NCBI RefSeq assembly: GCF_014356525.2
Contig: NC_052504.1
Location: 57,849,137-57,913,136 of the forward strand
Length of the DNA stretch: 64,000 nt
Direction: 5' to 3'
Source of the DNA: Nilaparvata lugens
Taxonomy: Eukaryota; Arthropoda; Insecta; Hemiptera; Delphacidae
Shown: one piece after another, positions 8,858-19,656 of the stretch
How positions within the stretch are numbered: the first letter of the stretch is position 1
Layout: each line of letters opens with the position of its first letter
Notes under the pieces: generated by a model
The model's input: only the letters and a program-made list of their open reading frames with translations
Databases searched by the model: none
Told to the model about the DNA's origin: nothing
Made by a program: the position numbers and the translations under genes

Positions 8858-9289
8858 ATCAAAACGGTGGCCATGTGTCCTAGGATACTTTTTCACAAAG
8901 AGAAGTGTGCTGCAATGTGCTTCAATGTGCTGAAACACCGGGGTCCTAGAACTGAATGTGGGAGATGTGTCTTCTATAGCTCTTGACTGAACAGTGATGG
9001 TCCTCCCACTGTTGTGAACACTATATATACACTCCAGAGTGAGTGGGAGGCCTCCTGATTTATTTTTATTTATTTTTGATTTTTCATTATTAATTTTTTT
9101 TTATTTATTATTATTTATTTTTGATTTTTCATTATCATTATTTTTTAATTATTGTTATTTATTTTTGATTTTCTAAGTTTTTTTTCTGAGTTTGAAGTTT
9201 TGACCTTGACCTTGACCTTGAGGTTGGGTTAGGTTAGGTTAGGTGAAGAATTCTGGCGCAGTGTGCCAGAGTCACCATTTTATATCTAC
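8858..9289 (-). repeat. Right terminal inverted repeat
   Basis: Mirror of 4465-4958. It contains the TATATATA near 9024, the GACCTTGACCTTGACC block near 9200, and the (TTAGG)n-like block GGTTAGGTTAGGTTAGG near 9228-9244. It ends exactly at ATATCTAC, followed by TA. Confidence 0.8.
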
Positions 9290-9291
9290 TA

Positions 9292-10891
9292 ACACTCTCC
9301 ACAGGAACCCGGATCCATTACCTCCAACTGAAGAGGAAATAGGTAGACATATTAACAAACTTGAGAACAACAAAGCAGCAGGTAGGATGGTATTGTTGCA
9401 GAACTCCTGAAGAATCTGGCCAAAAGCTAAGAAAGAGCTCTGCAATATTGTTACTGAGATATGGAGAACCAAAGAAATCCAAACAGACTGGAAATGTGCT
9501 CTATTACATCCACTGCACAAAAAGGGGGATCCCTCAGACGTGAATAACTGCAGAAGTATCTCCCTTCTTCCTGTTGCGTCAAAAATTCTATCTTTGTATC
9601 TATTGGAGAGATTCCAGAAGCAATTGGAAGCTCAAATTTCAGATCTGCAGGCAGACTTTAGACCTAATAGATCTTGTTTAGAACAAATATTTAACCTGAA
9701 ATAGATCACACAAATGAGGAAACTATGCAATAGACCCACCATATGCATTTTTGTTGATTTAATCCATAGACAAACTTTTTTCAAAACTCTGGAAGAAATG
9801 GGTCTGGATGACAAAACAAGGAGAATCATAGAAAAGACTTTAACCGGCACTAAATCCAAGGTTAAGATCATGGGAAAGATATCGCAAGCTTTTGATATAA
9901 GAACTGGTGTAAGGCAAGGGGATGGATTATCTCCTCTTCTCTTCAACATCGCTCTAGACAAAGTAATGAGAGAATGGGAGAAGGAACTGAAGCAGGCAGG
10001 AGGTTGGGACCCAGTGATCCTGGGAAATCAGAGATCTGGAATTGAAATTCCATACTTGGCTTTTGCAGACGATTTAGTCATCTTTGCAGGGTCAGAGGGA
10101 AAGGCAAGAAAACAAATTGAAACTTTGAAAGAAGTGGCAGAAAATATTGGCTTATTGATTTCCTTTGAAAAGACTGTTAATTTTCACCACAAGTCCCAAT
10201 CTCAAGCTGAAAAAACTTGAAACAAAGTATGGGAAAGTAGGTAGTGTCGCATCCTTCAAATATCTTGGATAATTTATTTTTTAGAAAGATAAGGCCTAAG
10301 AGAGAGAGTGAAAAAAGCACAAAAGGGATTTGGCTTGGTACAAAACATCTACAACAAGAAGTGTGTCTCAATAAAATCCAGGGTACAACATTACACCACA
10401 GTAATTAAACCCATGTTTCTGTATGCAAGTGAAACTTTAGCTTTGAACACCAAACTGGATATTGAGGATTTATGTCGTGTGGAGAGGAAAATCATCAGGA
10501 GAATAATTGGCCCAAGGAAAATGGAAAAAGGCTATATAGGCTGCAAAAGAACTGCATTGTGGAAAAATTTTTGAAAGTATCTGCCGATATCAAAAGGAGG
10601 AGATTAAAATTCTTTGGACATTTGATGAGACTGCTGGGGGATAGAATGATGAAGAGAATCCTACTTTTTGTGAAGAGCAAAAAGACGGAGGGAAATTGGA
10701 TTAAAAATGTACAGAAGGACCTATCTTATGCAGGAATTGATGATGACATAATATTTGACAGAAACCAATTCAGGAGTGTTGCAAAGTGGGAAATACGCCC
10801 TGTGGAAATTAAAAGGAGAAATGTAGTCTTTTCCCAAGAAAGAAGAGAGGCGCCTATATCGGCTAGAATGAAAAAAAATTGGGAGAATTAA
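9292..10891 (+). pseudogene. Non-LTR retrotransposon, 3' half (reverse transcriptase part)
   Basis: This continues the 3030-4462 element. After a linker (ENNKAAG near 9365), RT motifs appear in pieces. 9714-10200 holds GVRQGDGLSPLLFNIALDK and the catalytic LAFADDLVIF box (FADD near 10066). 10308-10574 and 10472-10890 hold the C-terminal region, with RRRLKFFGHLMRL, typical of RTE-like tails. Frameshifts occur near 9700, 10220 and 10560. An RT with this motif set would copy the element's RNA at the nicked target. The product cannot be made from this copy. A (TAA)n tail follows at 10961. Confidence 0.75.
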
Positions 10892-10959
10892 AGAAATAAG
10901 GATCTTGTATGGCATCCAAAGTAAATACTTGGTGATTTCTATACAAGGGAATTTGACAC

Positions 10960-10960
<1 letters not shown>

Positions 10961-11031
<71 letters not shown>

Positions 11032-11062
11032 TAATAATAATAATATAATAATAATAATATTA
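10961..11062 (+). repeat. (TAA)n microsatellite / retrotransposon tail
   Basis: About 100 bp of almost pure TAA/ATA triplets just after the RT remnant, ending in ATTATTATTATCATGAAGATCA. Trinucleotide tails are usual at the 3' ends of this retrotransposon type. Confidence 0.8.
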
Positions 11063-11526
11063 TTATTATCATGAAGATCATATTCATGAAGATCAGGGGG
11101 TTGGCAGCCCTGATCTGCCTGCGATGGTTGTTAATGTTTCGTCTGCTGATTAGTTTATAAAGTATTGTAATAATTTATCACATATACGGTTATCAAAGTG
11201 AGTAGTGATGTTATATTGTGTAACTGCTGGCTTTTCAAGCATAATGATAATTATTATCCCCGCTCTGTGAGTTATAAATAGTATTTCAAAGTGTATAACC
11301 TCACTTTCAATACCAAGTTATCAAAGTTGTAACTGGCTTGCGGCATTTCATGTCTAAGCGGTAATCTGGTCAGCTGTAGTACAATCGGATGTTTTTCTGC
11401 ACTATGCCGATAGCGACTGACTGAGTGCTTGACCTACTGACCTATCTACTGTCATCTGTCAGCTCTGTTGCGTTATCAGTGACATTTGATTTTATCTGTT
11501 TTGGGCGCTAGGTTTCGATCTTAAAA
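11063..11526 (+). other. Probable 5' UTR/promoter region of the next non-LTR element
   Basis: No ORF. It precedes the ORF1 start at 11527 and probably holds the internal promoter of the CR1-like element. The exact 5' end is not determined. Confidence 0.4.
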
Positions 11527-13098
11527 ATGAATAGGCCTATGACAACTCGCCGTATGCGTGAGTGTTTGATCAGAGATGCAGAGTCAGAAATCAATAATAT
11601 AAACAGTGAACTTTGTAATGAGTTGGTTATAGATTTAGCCGTGAATATAAGAGGAACTCTGTCTATTATTGCAGATAAATTCACTAACGATGCTGTTGTT
11701 GATTTAATTCCTGACATTGTTCAAGTCTTAAATAAATTGGACTCGACTATCTCCGACAACAATGAACTTTTGTATGATAGGGACGCTATTTCGAAAGAAA
11801 ATAATGAACTGGTCAAACTGCTGGAACTCGAAAAAAACAGAAGAAGGGAAGCTCTCGAAGACTTTTTATTTAATGAAAAGAAAGCCAATGAGGAATTACT
11901 ACTTTTAAAGGCTCGCTTAGAAGAACTTCATTTAACTAATAAAAGTTTAAAAGAGGAATTAAATAATAAAGATGAAAATTTAAGAATTATTCAAGCTGAT
12001 GCCAACAATAACACTGATTTTTTGAGCGAAATACATTACAGGAAGGACAATTTCATTAAGCCTAAATTCTCTATTAGATCTAGAACTAAAGTTATTGAGA
12101 CGAATCAAAGTGCTATTACAGTGAATAATCGGTTTTCAGTACTCTCTGATAATGTGTCGTCTTCAGATAGGTTCGCATCTAATAAAGTAATCGTTGAAGC
12201 GCAAGTTCATAGACCCGCGTCATCAAAAACAGTGCCTAAGACCTGTTACTCGAAAAGCAGTATGTTAAATAATTCTATTAAGAAAAGAAGAATTACAATT
12301 CTTTCAGACAGTCAGGGTAAACAGCTAAGCAAATACTTGCAGCACTTACAAGATGACTCTGACATTTTCGTATATTCTAAGCCGGGAGCAAAACTTAAAC
12401 ACATTGTTCACGATGGACTTGAGTTTATCAGGGATTTCACTGAGGATGATTTTGTTGTTATTTTTGGAGGCACTAACGACCTTCATAGAGATGAACCGTA
12501 TCAGTTATCCCTTCATCAAGGAATCAGTGCACTTCTTCAACTTAATTTAAAAACGAACATTATCGTATGTAGTGTGCCCTATCGGTATGACGATCCTGAT
12601 CTAAATGAAAGCATAATGTACTCTAATGCCTGCTTATCTCGAATGGTGAGCAGCTATAAAGGGGATCTGCAAATTCGCTATTATGATGTCAACATCTTCC
12701 TTCAGCGATCTCATCGCACAAGACACGGGCTCCATCTTAATCGACAAGGTAAAAGACAACTGTCGAAAAACTTGACAATGTGGATTAAGCATTCTGTTAC
12801 GAATGGTATTGACAATGTGTTTGTAAGTGATGGGAGTAGTGATGAGGTTTCTAAGGAGAAGCAAGTAATTGTGAGCCGTGAAAAGACTGTATCCCCTCTC
12901 ATTCAATACATTGAATCTTTTCCTATTTCACCTATTCCTTCCAGTTCTCCTGCGCCCTGCAGCCCAGCTCCTGATGTCATGATCCCTGCAGTCATCAGTC
13001 AAGAAATTAACTCTTCCTTTCAATCCTTACATCAATCTTTTGAAAATACTTCTTTTTTAGAAATAACTCCTTTCACTTATTTAAACAAAACAATGTAA
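11527..13098 (+). CDS. Non-LTR ORF1 protein: coiled coil plus SGNH esterase
   Basis: An intact 523-codon frame, the first ORF of a CR1/Jockey-group non-LTR retrotransposon. Residues about 70-160 are a charged heptad-rich coiled coil (NNELVKLLELEKNRRREAL). About 258-420 forms an SGNH/GDSL-like hydrolase: RRITILSDSQGKQLSKYLQ carries the nucleophile block (Ser in DSQ), VVIFGGTNDLH the Asn block, and HGLHLNRQG the catalytic-His block. The C-terminal about 90 residues are Ser/Pro-rich. ORF1 proteins of this type bind element RNA and self-associate, and the esterase is known in CR1-like ORF1s with an unclear role. The stop at 13096-13098 is followed within 30 bp by ORF2 sequence. The frame is surprisingly intact, given that ORF2 is dead. 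Confidence 0.85.
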   Translation: MNRPMTTRRMRECLIRDAESEINNINSELCNELVIDLAVNIRGTLSIIADKFTNDAVVDLIPDIVQVLNKLDSTISDNNELLYDRDAISKENNELVKLLELEKNRRREALEDFLFNEKKANEELLLLKARLEELHLTNKSLKEELNNKDENLRIIQADANNNTDFLSEIHYRKDNFIKPKFSIRSRTKVIETNQSAITVNNRFSVLSDNVSSSDRFASNKVIVEAQVHRPASSKTVPKTCYSKSSMLNNSIKKRRITILSDSQGKQLSKYLQHLQDDSDIFVYSKPGAKLKHIVHDGLEFIRDFTEDDFVVIFGGTNDLHRDEPYQLSLHQGISALLQLNLKTNIIVCSVPYRYDDPDLNESIMYSNACLSRMVSSYKGDLQIRYYDVNIFLQRSHRTRHGLHLNRQGKRQLSKNLTMWIKHSVTNGIDNVFVSDGSSDEVSKEKQVIVSREKTVSPLIQYIESFPISPIPSSSPAPCSPAPDVMIPAVISQEINSSFQSLHQSFENTSFLEITPFTYLNKTM

Positions 13099-13127
13099 AT
13101 ATTCCTGGAAATGATGTTTTCTCTCTA

Positions 13128-15904
13128 ATGTATTGTAATGTGCAATCTTTGAATAACAAAATAGATGAAATCGAGATGATAAATCGGGAAAAAGCTTTTG
13201 ATGTGCTGTGTTTCTCTGAGCACTGGTTTAGAGAAGATTTTTTAAATCTAGTTCAAATACAAGGGTTTTCACTTGCAACTGCCTTCTGTAGATCAAATTT
13301 TAAAAATGGTGGTGTTGCCATATTTATTGCAAATACATATGCCAATCAGGTACAAGCTCTTGATTTGTCTTCTCACTGTCATGAAATTCATCATGAATTC
13401 GCAGGTGTTATTGTAAAAAGATTAAAGCTCTTAATTATAGTAATCTATAGATCACCAAATGGCAATCTAGAATTGTTTTTTGATGCATTGGAGAGACTTA
13501 TTTTGTCTTTAAATAAATACAAACACAAGTACAATTTCATAATTGGTGGAGACTTCAATGTAAATATTCTAACTATGGACTCCTGAAGGTCAGACTTAAT
13601 CAATCTTTTGAAGTCCCTTGACCTATATTTCACTAATTTTGAAGCTACTAGACTTGAATCAGCCCTAGATAATATTGCAACAGATTTAAAACCGGAATCA
13701 TTCTCTGTGAAGGTTGATCCAGTTGCATTGAGTGATCATGATGCACTTTGCTTTTATGTAAAATCTAATTTTTTTAGTGAGTAAGCATCCCAGTAATGGA
13801 AAAAGTTTGCATGTACAAAGCTTCAGGCCTATCACTCCAAGTGCTTTAGACTGGTTTTGCTATAGGCTTAATTTGGTTGATTGGTGCAGAGTTACCGTAC
13901 ATGATAGTGCTGAATGTAATTTAAATTCATTCTTCAATAGATTCAATGGACTATTTTTAGATTCTTTCCCTGTTGTCAAACGCACACCTGGCCATAATAA
14001 TAAAGCAAAGAAAAAGCATATCCATTCACCTGCTTTGAATGTCTTGAAAAATTATGTTCTTATTGCCTATGATAGATTAAAGAAAGAAGGTACATACTCA
14101 GCTAGGTTGACGTATAATAATATTAAGAAGCTGTACAGATGTGAATTGAAAATGGCTCAACTGAACCATAATGTCAAGTTTATTGAATCGGCTAACAATA
14201 AATGCTCAGCGGCTTGGAAAATTATTCGAAAAAATTCCAAGCCTGCTCAGTCTACTGTTACAACTGTATCCTCTGAAGAATTCAACCAATACTTTATCAG
14301 TGCTGTAGCAGAAATTCATAAAGTGATCGAGCCTTCAGCTGTTTCTGCTGAGGAGCTTCTGGTATCTTCCCCAAAAACGCAGGCTGTATTTGTATTAAAA
14401 GATGTATCATTTGATCAAGTCTCTTACATAGTTTCTAGAATGAAGTCATCCACTAGCAAAGATATTTATTCCCTTTCCAGCTCCTTCATAAAACAAGTCA
14501 TTGAATTTATTTTACAGCCATTAACATCTTGTTTTAATGCCTGTATCAGAGAATCAGTTTTTCCATCATCACTCAAGCATTCTAGAACAGTGCCCATATA
14601 CAAGAGGGGGGACAAAGATTCACCAGAAAATTTAGGCCAATATCGGTACCACCCATCTTTAGTAAGATATTTGAATACATTATTGCCTCACAATTATATG
14701 AATTCTTTGAATCAAATAGTTTGTTCAGTGAAACTCAGTACGGATTTAGGAAAGGTAGGTCAACTATTGATGCTGTTAGTACCATTGTGGCTGACATTGA
14801 GAATGGTTTTAATGATAAGAAGCACACAGGATTGGTTCTTTTCGATTTGACTAAAGGATTTGATGTGGTGGATCACAATATTTTATTAAGTAAATTAGAA
14901 TTTCTTGGTATCCAAAACAATGCTCTTAAACTATTAGAATCTTATTTACAGGGTCGTATCCAGACAGTATGTGTTAACTCAGAGTTTTCCAAGCCAATTG
15001 CTGTACCACATGGCGTTCCTCAGGGGTCCATTCTTGGGCCTCTACTTTTTCTGGTCATGATGAACGATATTGGGTTTAGCATTCGATCCAAGGTGGTATG
15101 CTGACTTCTGATGTGGATCTCAGTGCTCTTGAACAAAAGATGTCCAGATGTCAGGGCGAGGCAGAAGCCTGGTTTAGGGCAAACCGTCTATTTTTGAATA
15201 CAACCAAGACCCAGAAGCTAGTGCTTGGTTTGAGACAGATCAGTCAGAGTGCAAAAAGTGCTAAGCTTCTTGGCATTACACTAGATTATAAACTCACATG
15301 GATACCTCATATAGAAAGTGTCTGCTCCAAACTTAGTAGGGTTATATACCTTCTTCGAAGGCTCAGGGATTGTGTACCCACACACTATTTAAGAATGTGC
15401 TATTTCGCTTTTTTTCAGAGTGTCTTTATGTACGGGTTGGTCTTGTGGGGTTGTGCCCCGGATGTGCAAAGAGTGTTCTTACTACAGAAAAAGGCTATAA
15501 GAATTATATCAGGTGCAGCGTATTTGGAGCATTGCAGGCCATTATTTATAAAGGAAAAAGTTATGACAGTTTACAGTATGGTAGCTTTCAAACTCCTACT
15601 TCAAGTAAAGAAGGATATAGGATCATATAGATGCAGAGTTGACATCCACAGCCATAATACACGAAATAAGACAAAAATAGATGTACCTTACACAAGACTG
15701 AAAAAAGTATTAACTAGTCCTAATCATGTATCCTTGAAACTTTTTAATATTCTGCCAGACTCAGCCAGAAACTTGCCTTTAACAGTATTCCGACAAAAAC
15801 TTGAAAACCTTCTCTTACAGTTCCCACTATACTCGCTTTCTGATTTCCTCCAGCTGCCAGTAGAGAATCATTTTTTGGAAACCATACGTGATAGTACTCT
15901 GTAG
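13128..15904 (+). pseudogene. Non-LTR ORF2: endonuclease plus reverse transcriptase, inactive
   Basis: Four frame segments make up one ORF2. 13128-13785 is the endonuclease (YCNVQSLNNKIDEIE, GGVAIFI, IIGGDFNVNI, then ALSDHDAL past an in-frame TGA at 13584). 13777-14850 is the linker and RT start. 14721-15104 is the RT core (QYGFRKGRSTIDAV, VLFDLTKGFDVVDHN, GVPQGSILGPLLFL). 15098-15904 is the thumb and C-terminus. Frameshifts fall near 13780 and 14600-14720. At about 15094-15104 a small deletion removes part of the YADD catalytic box and shifts frame. The C-terminal part is clean to the stop at 15904. The element is a dead genomic copy; its ORF1 is intact. Confidence 0.85.
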
Positions 15905-16082
15905 TATTTTATATTTTTATGTGTTTATATTTAAATGATGCATTATGTACATTGGATTATTTTATTCTTGATATTATTGTTTTATTGACAAACTTTTATT
16001 CTATTAATCTGTTATTTTATTATGATGTATGTATAATGTATATTTTGACGTTTCCGATAGCATTGTTTGTATGCACTAAAGA

Positions 16083-16127
16083 AATAAAAATCATTCTTAT
16101 TCTTCTTCTTATTCTTATTCTTATTCC
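16083..16127 (+). repeat. 3' end of the CR1-like element: AATAAA plus (TTATTC)n tail
   Basis: AATAAA at 16083-16088 is followed by repeats of ATTCTT/CTTATT to about 16127. Short tandem tails instead of poly(A) are typical of this element group and mark its 3' end. Confidence 0.6.
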
Positions 16128-16601
16128 TTTTTTCCTTTTTCCTTCGTCCTGGTACCCCCAGAAGAAGGGAGTTTATTATAGAAAATATAACAAACAAAAA
16201 TGAAAAATACACTTATAAAAAGAAATCTTACAAACAAAACAAATGAAGAATAATAAAAAAGCAAGAATGACAAAAGATAAGAAGATTCCCTTTCAGTAGA
16301 ACATTTCAAATATTATAAACCAGATGAATTATAAATTCTCCAAAACCTTCTAAAGAAGGTTTGACTGGAGGAGTCAAGTTTTACATTATATTAAAAAAAA
16401 CCATAGAAATAGTACATTGATATAATCAATCAGTGATCCCAAAATAATAATTTTCAATTTAAATCATATCAAAAGAGAAATAGTTGTCAATCTTGGGTAG
16501 AAAAAAAAATTAATTGATACATTGATAATAATTCATTTAATTGTATTGTGTAGCAATAAAATAATAAAACAATGGGATTTCAGTTGTTGCTTATCACAAA
16601 C

Positions 16602-16602
<1 letters not shown>
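16128..16602. other. Noncoding, nothing recognised
   Basis: AT-rich DNA between two retroelement remnants, with no supported feature. Confidence 0.4.
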
Positions 16603-16636
<34 letters not shown>

Positions 16637-16665
16637 TAATAATTATTATTATTATCATTATCATG
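16603..16665. repeat. (AAT)n / (ATT)n microsatellite
   Basis: An AAT run converts into an ATT run, then TATCATGAAGATCATATTC. The same order and flanking word occur at about 10961-11090, so both may be ends or targets of the same repeat. Confidence 0.7.
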
Positions 16666-17522
16666 AAGATCATATTCCGAAGCATAAGCATAAGTTGAGG
16701 CTGATAATGGTAGCTTGGCTACTGTCTCATATATCGAGTCCCTCTCCAAGAATGGCTCTGATCAACAAAAATCAGAGCAGGCCAAGTGAAGGCGAGCAGG
16801 GGCATATAGTAGCCATCCAAAAGCACTCTCGCGCTCATTGTCACTTTTGTGAAGCAAGAGTGTGGTGCTGGAATGACACATTTTAATATGTAGGCCTATG
16901 GTAGGCTACCGTACCATAGATATGAATGGTACCATGATAAGCCATAATGTGAATCATTTAATATAATATATTTATGAGATTCACCAAACTGCAGGAATTT
17001 TAGAAATACCTCATAACAGATTTTCTGAGTCTCAGAAAATCTGCTATGAGGTATTTCTCAGAAAAGCTTCCACATAGCAGCACTTTTGAATTGTTCAATC
17101 AGCTCCCCAAGTTTGTAAAGGATGCTGAAAAAATATGTTTGAACGTATGATAAAGGATAGCAACTGGTGGAAGTGGAATGGATGGCTCATCTATTCGCTA
17201 ACACAATTCGAAGATGAGCCTTTATTCTTCAATGAGATATACTGACATATACCATTAGAGTCTGAGGGAAGCTACCCCAACATTCCTTGTCACAGTCTAT
17301 CTGGTTTTCCCAACCAACGACAAAGAATTCAAGATATTAAAGATATATCCTCTTTGTTCATATTAATAAATTGCTATCTCTTGTTTTCTTGGCAAAACAA
17401 TAGTAAGCTAACTAACTACCTACAGTACTGCTATCTGCACAAAAAGCACCATAGGCTACAGTAGTTTTGACGTGCGCAACATTATTTGTCCTTAGATGGT
17501 TCTTCTCATATTTTGACAAAAT
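16666..17522. other. Noncoding DNA with one long hairpin
   Basis: No gene supported. It contains the inverted repeat at 17002-17058, listed separately, and reaches the RT fragment to the right. Confidence 0.4.
17002..17058. repeat. Near-perfect hairpin, arms about 27 bp
   Basis: AGAAATACCTCATAACAGAT and on (left arm, 17002-17029) is mirrored by ATCTGCTATGAGGTATTTCT (right arm ending 17058), with a 2-3 nt loop and one mismatch. The tiny loop suggests a palindromic insertion scar or a small foldback, rather than a typical miRNA precursor, which would have a larger loop. Confidence 0.7.
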
Positions 17523-18520
17523 ATGTACCAGCAGGTTGTCATTGACTCTAACTGCTATGAGTATCATTCTAATTGGATGAAAACGAGAAGTGGGGTCCCC
17601 CAGGGATCAGTACTCGGTCCCCTTCTTTTTGTTCTCTATATAAATGACTCACCTTCTTACCTTGAACCAGCAAAAAGTGTTTTATATGCAGACGATGTTA
17701 GTATTTTACTAAAAAGCAATAGTCTGCCCAATGCCGAACTGGAGAGCAAAGCAGCACTTATTAAATTACAAAAATGGTTAGCTGCTAATATGTTAATTCT
17801 GAAAAAAAAAACCAAAGAAATACCTTTTCGAACTACTAAGGGGGGTAGCTTGGAAATTGAAGGCAATAATATAGATTCTGTAAGTAGTACAAGAGTTCTT
17901 GGAGTGGTGATTGATTCTGATCTTTCATGGAAACCACATCTGGAATGCCTGAAAACCAAACTTAATTCAGCAATTTTCATTCTCAGATACCTAAAGGCTT
18001 CTCTGGATTCGATTGCTCTTAAAAGTGTGTATTTGCCCTGTTTCACTCCCTTCTGAACTATGGAATTATTTTTTGGGGTAATTCTAGCAGTGTAGTGGAG
18101 GTGTTTAGACTTCAGAAGTGGGCATTGAGGGTGATGATAGGGGAGTCAATCCAAACTAGTTGTAGGCCCTATTTCAAAAAACTTGGAATTCTCCCACTTC
18201 CTAGCCTATATATTCTGGGTACAATCTGCTTTTTGAAAAAATGCATGAATGAATTTAATACAGGAGAAACATTTCACCAATATTCGACCAGATAAAGGAA
18301 TAATTTGAGAGATGATGCACACCATAGTACTATGTATGAGCGAGGGGTAAGGAGTTCAGGTATCCGGATGTACAACTTATTGTCATCTCACATGAAAGAA
18401 AAGTCAGGTAAAGCTTTCATATTTTTATTGAAAAAAGAGCTGCTATCCATATGTGCCTACTCAGTGGAGGAATATAAAGATTTTTACGAACATCAAGATG
18501 GAGGATTGAGAAGATAGATA
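17523..18520 (+). pseudogene. 5'-truncated non-LTR reverse transcriptase
   Basis: Starts inside the RT palm: TRSGVPQGSVLGPLLFVLYI, then the catalytic LYADDVSILL box (near 17688), then the thumb with RVLGVVIDSDLSWKPHL up to 18056. After a frame break the C-terminal part follows at 18095-18295 (LQKWALRVMIGE) and, past a stop, 18305-18515 (GVRSSGIRMYNLLSSHMKE). The endonuclease and ORF1 are missing, as expected of 5' truncation during target-primed reverse transcription. AATAAT-type tail DNA follows near 18598. The YADD box is intact, but the protein is broken. Confidence 0.8.
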
Positions 18521-18716
18521 ACATGTTACTGTTTGATTAATGACAAATTGACATATCCTTATACCCCTTTTACAGGTGGTCAGTGGATGGATGAAATAAT
18601 AATAAAATAATAATAATAATTTCATCATTTTAAATCTAACCATGGTACTGTGAGCCACAGGTATTTTTATTTGTATGGTATTATGCTTGTAGCCTACTTG
18701 TACCTTGTATCAGCGA

Positions 18717-19608
18717 TGTCACAAAGTGGAATTGTGATGGTAAAATATTGCTGAATAATAATTAATATTATTGAAAGACGCTCGGCTATCAGCAAAGCTG
18801 GCTGAACACAGAGATAAAGAGGGTACTGATGGCGCACCACCTTTCACTCATTGAGACGATTCTTACCACCTCTGGTGGCGGCGCAGCTCCATCCCCTCTA
18901 CTTTGGGAGAGTATATAAACACTGGACGAGCCCCAGACCAGAGCAATCCACTCCCAACCTTCCTCTCCTGTACAGCGGCCTGTTGGCTGCCGTATGTCCC
19001 TGACCTCCTGTCCTTGTACAGCAGCTAGTTGGCTGCCATACGTCCCTGACCTCCTGTCCTGGTACAGTGGCCCGTTGGCTGCCTTACATCCATATCCTCT
19101 CATCCTCCCAGGGCACAGCGGCCTGTTGGCTGCCGTCCCTTTCCACCCATCCTCTCAGGGCACAGCGGCCCATTGGCTGCCGTCCCTATCCTTCCATTCT
19201 CCCAGGGCACAGCGGCTCGTTGGCTGCCATCCCTATCCTTCCATCCTCCCAAGGCACAGCAGTCCATTGGCTGCCGTCCCTATCCATCCATCCTCTCAGG
19301 GCACAGCGGCCCATTGACTGCTGTCCCTCCCATCTATCCCTTCTCTTCCCACTATACTGGAGCAGAACCGAGGCCATAAGGCCAATACAAAATTACCTTG
19401 AAGTGGTGTCATCAGAGTAGAGAGCGACTTTCATGCCATCAGAAGCACCAGGATGTGCTGTCCATGCCAGCAAAGGCACAAAAAAGGAAGAAGAGGAACT
19501 TCGACTTGCCTCCATTCCTCACCCACATTACCACTGAGCTAAGTCGACCAGGAGCAACACCTGGGTATCAATCACCCACCTCTGAAGCTACTCAGGGTGT
19601 ATGTGATA
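18717..19608 (+). repeat. Left LTR (892 bp)
   Basis: Bounded by TGTCAC...GTGATA, imperfectly mirrored ends. A TATATAA at 18912-18918 is the likely promoter. A tandem array of about 48-bp units (key word CAGCGGCCCATTGGCTGCCG) fills about 18965-19335. Open frames across that array are repeat artefacts. Confidence 0.8.
18965..19335. repeat. LTR minisatellite, about 48-bp units
   Basis: Seven to eight units of the type GGGCACAGCGGCCCATTGGC plus TGCCGTCCCTATCC and CCATCCTCCCA, with early units shorter and carrying GTACAGC instead of GGGCACAGC. The same array lies in the right LTR with a different copy number. It falls just downstream of the TATA box, so it is transcribed leader. Confidence 0.75.
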
Positions 19609-19611
19609 GAT

Positions 19612-19630
19612 TGGCGCCCGCACTTGGGGC
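19612..19630 (+). promoter_or_regulatory. Primer-binding site (tRNA-Lys-like)
   Basis: TGGCGCCCGCACTTGGGGC starts 3 nt after the LTR end. TGGCGCCC complements a tRNA 3' end ...GGGCGCCA, as in lysine tRNAs. Its position proves the LTR border. Confidence 0.7.
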
Positions 19631-19656
19631 ACTAGGCAACGAAGTAAGAATCATCA

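Larger units (their letters stand above)
4465..9289. mobile_element. 4,825-bp DNA transposon with long TIRs and TA target duplication
   Basis: The termini are mirror images: GTAGATATAAAATGGTGACT at the left and its complement at the right, in terminal inverted repeats of about 430-490 bp. TA flanks both sides (4463-4464 and 9290-9291). Deleting the element plus one TA leaves the host retrotransposon frame intact, so the borders are exact. Inside are - strand coding remnants (7241-8155, 6770-7219, 6391-6666), two tRNA-like modules, an 11-bp tandem repeat array, and a direct repeat of about 180 bp with a palindrome. No recognisable transposase remains, so mobilisation in trans is assumed. TA duplication is typical of Tc1/mariner-like integrases, but the size, long TIRs and cargo are unlike a standard mariner. 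The family is unassigned. Confidence 0.85.

Noticed and set aside
16012..16309. Short frames around the retrotransposon tail
   Set aside because: Low-complexity translations of the TTATTC tail and AT-rich DNA.
17002..17058. miRNA precursor
   Set aside because: The loop is only 2-3 nt, too small for a usual precursor, and the arms are nearly perfect, as in a palindrome.
18994..19420. Pro/Leu/Ser-rich repeat protein candidates, also at 22493-23087
   Set aside because: Translations of the LTR minisatellite in several frames and both strands.
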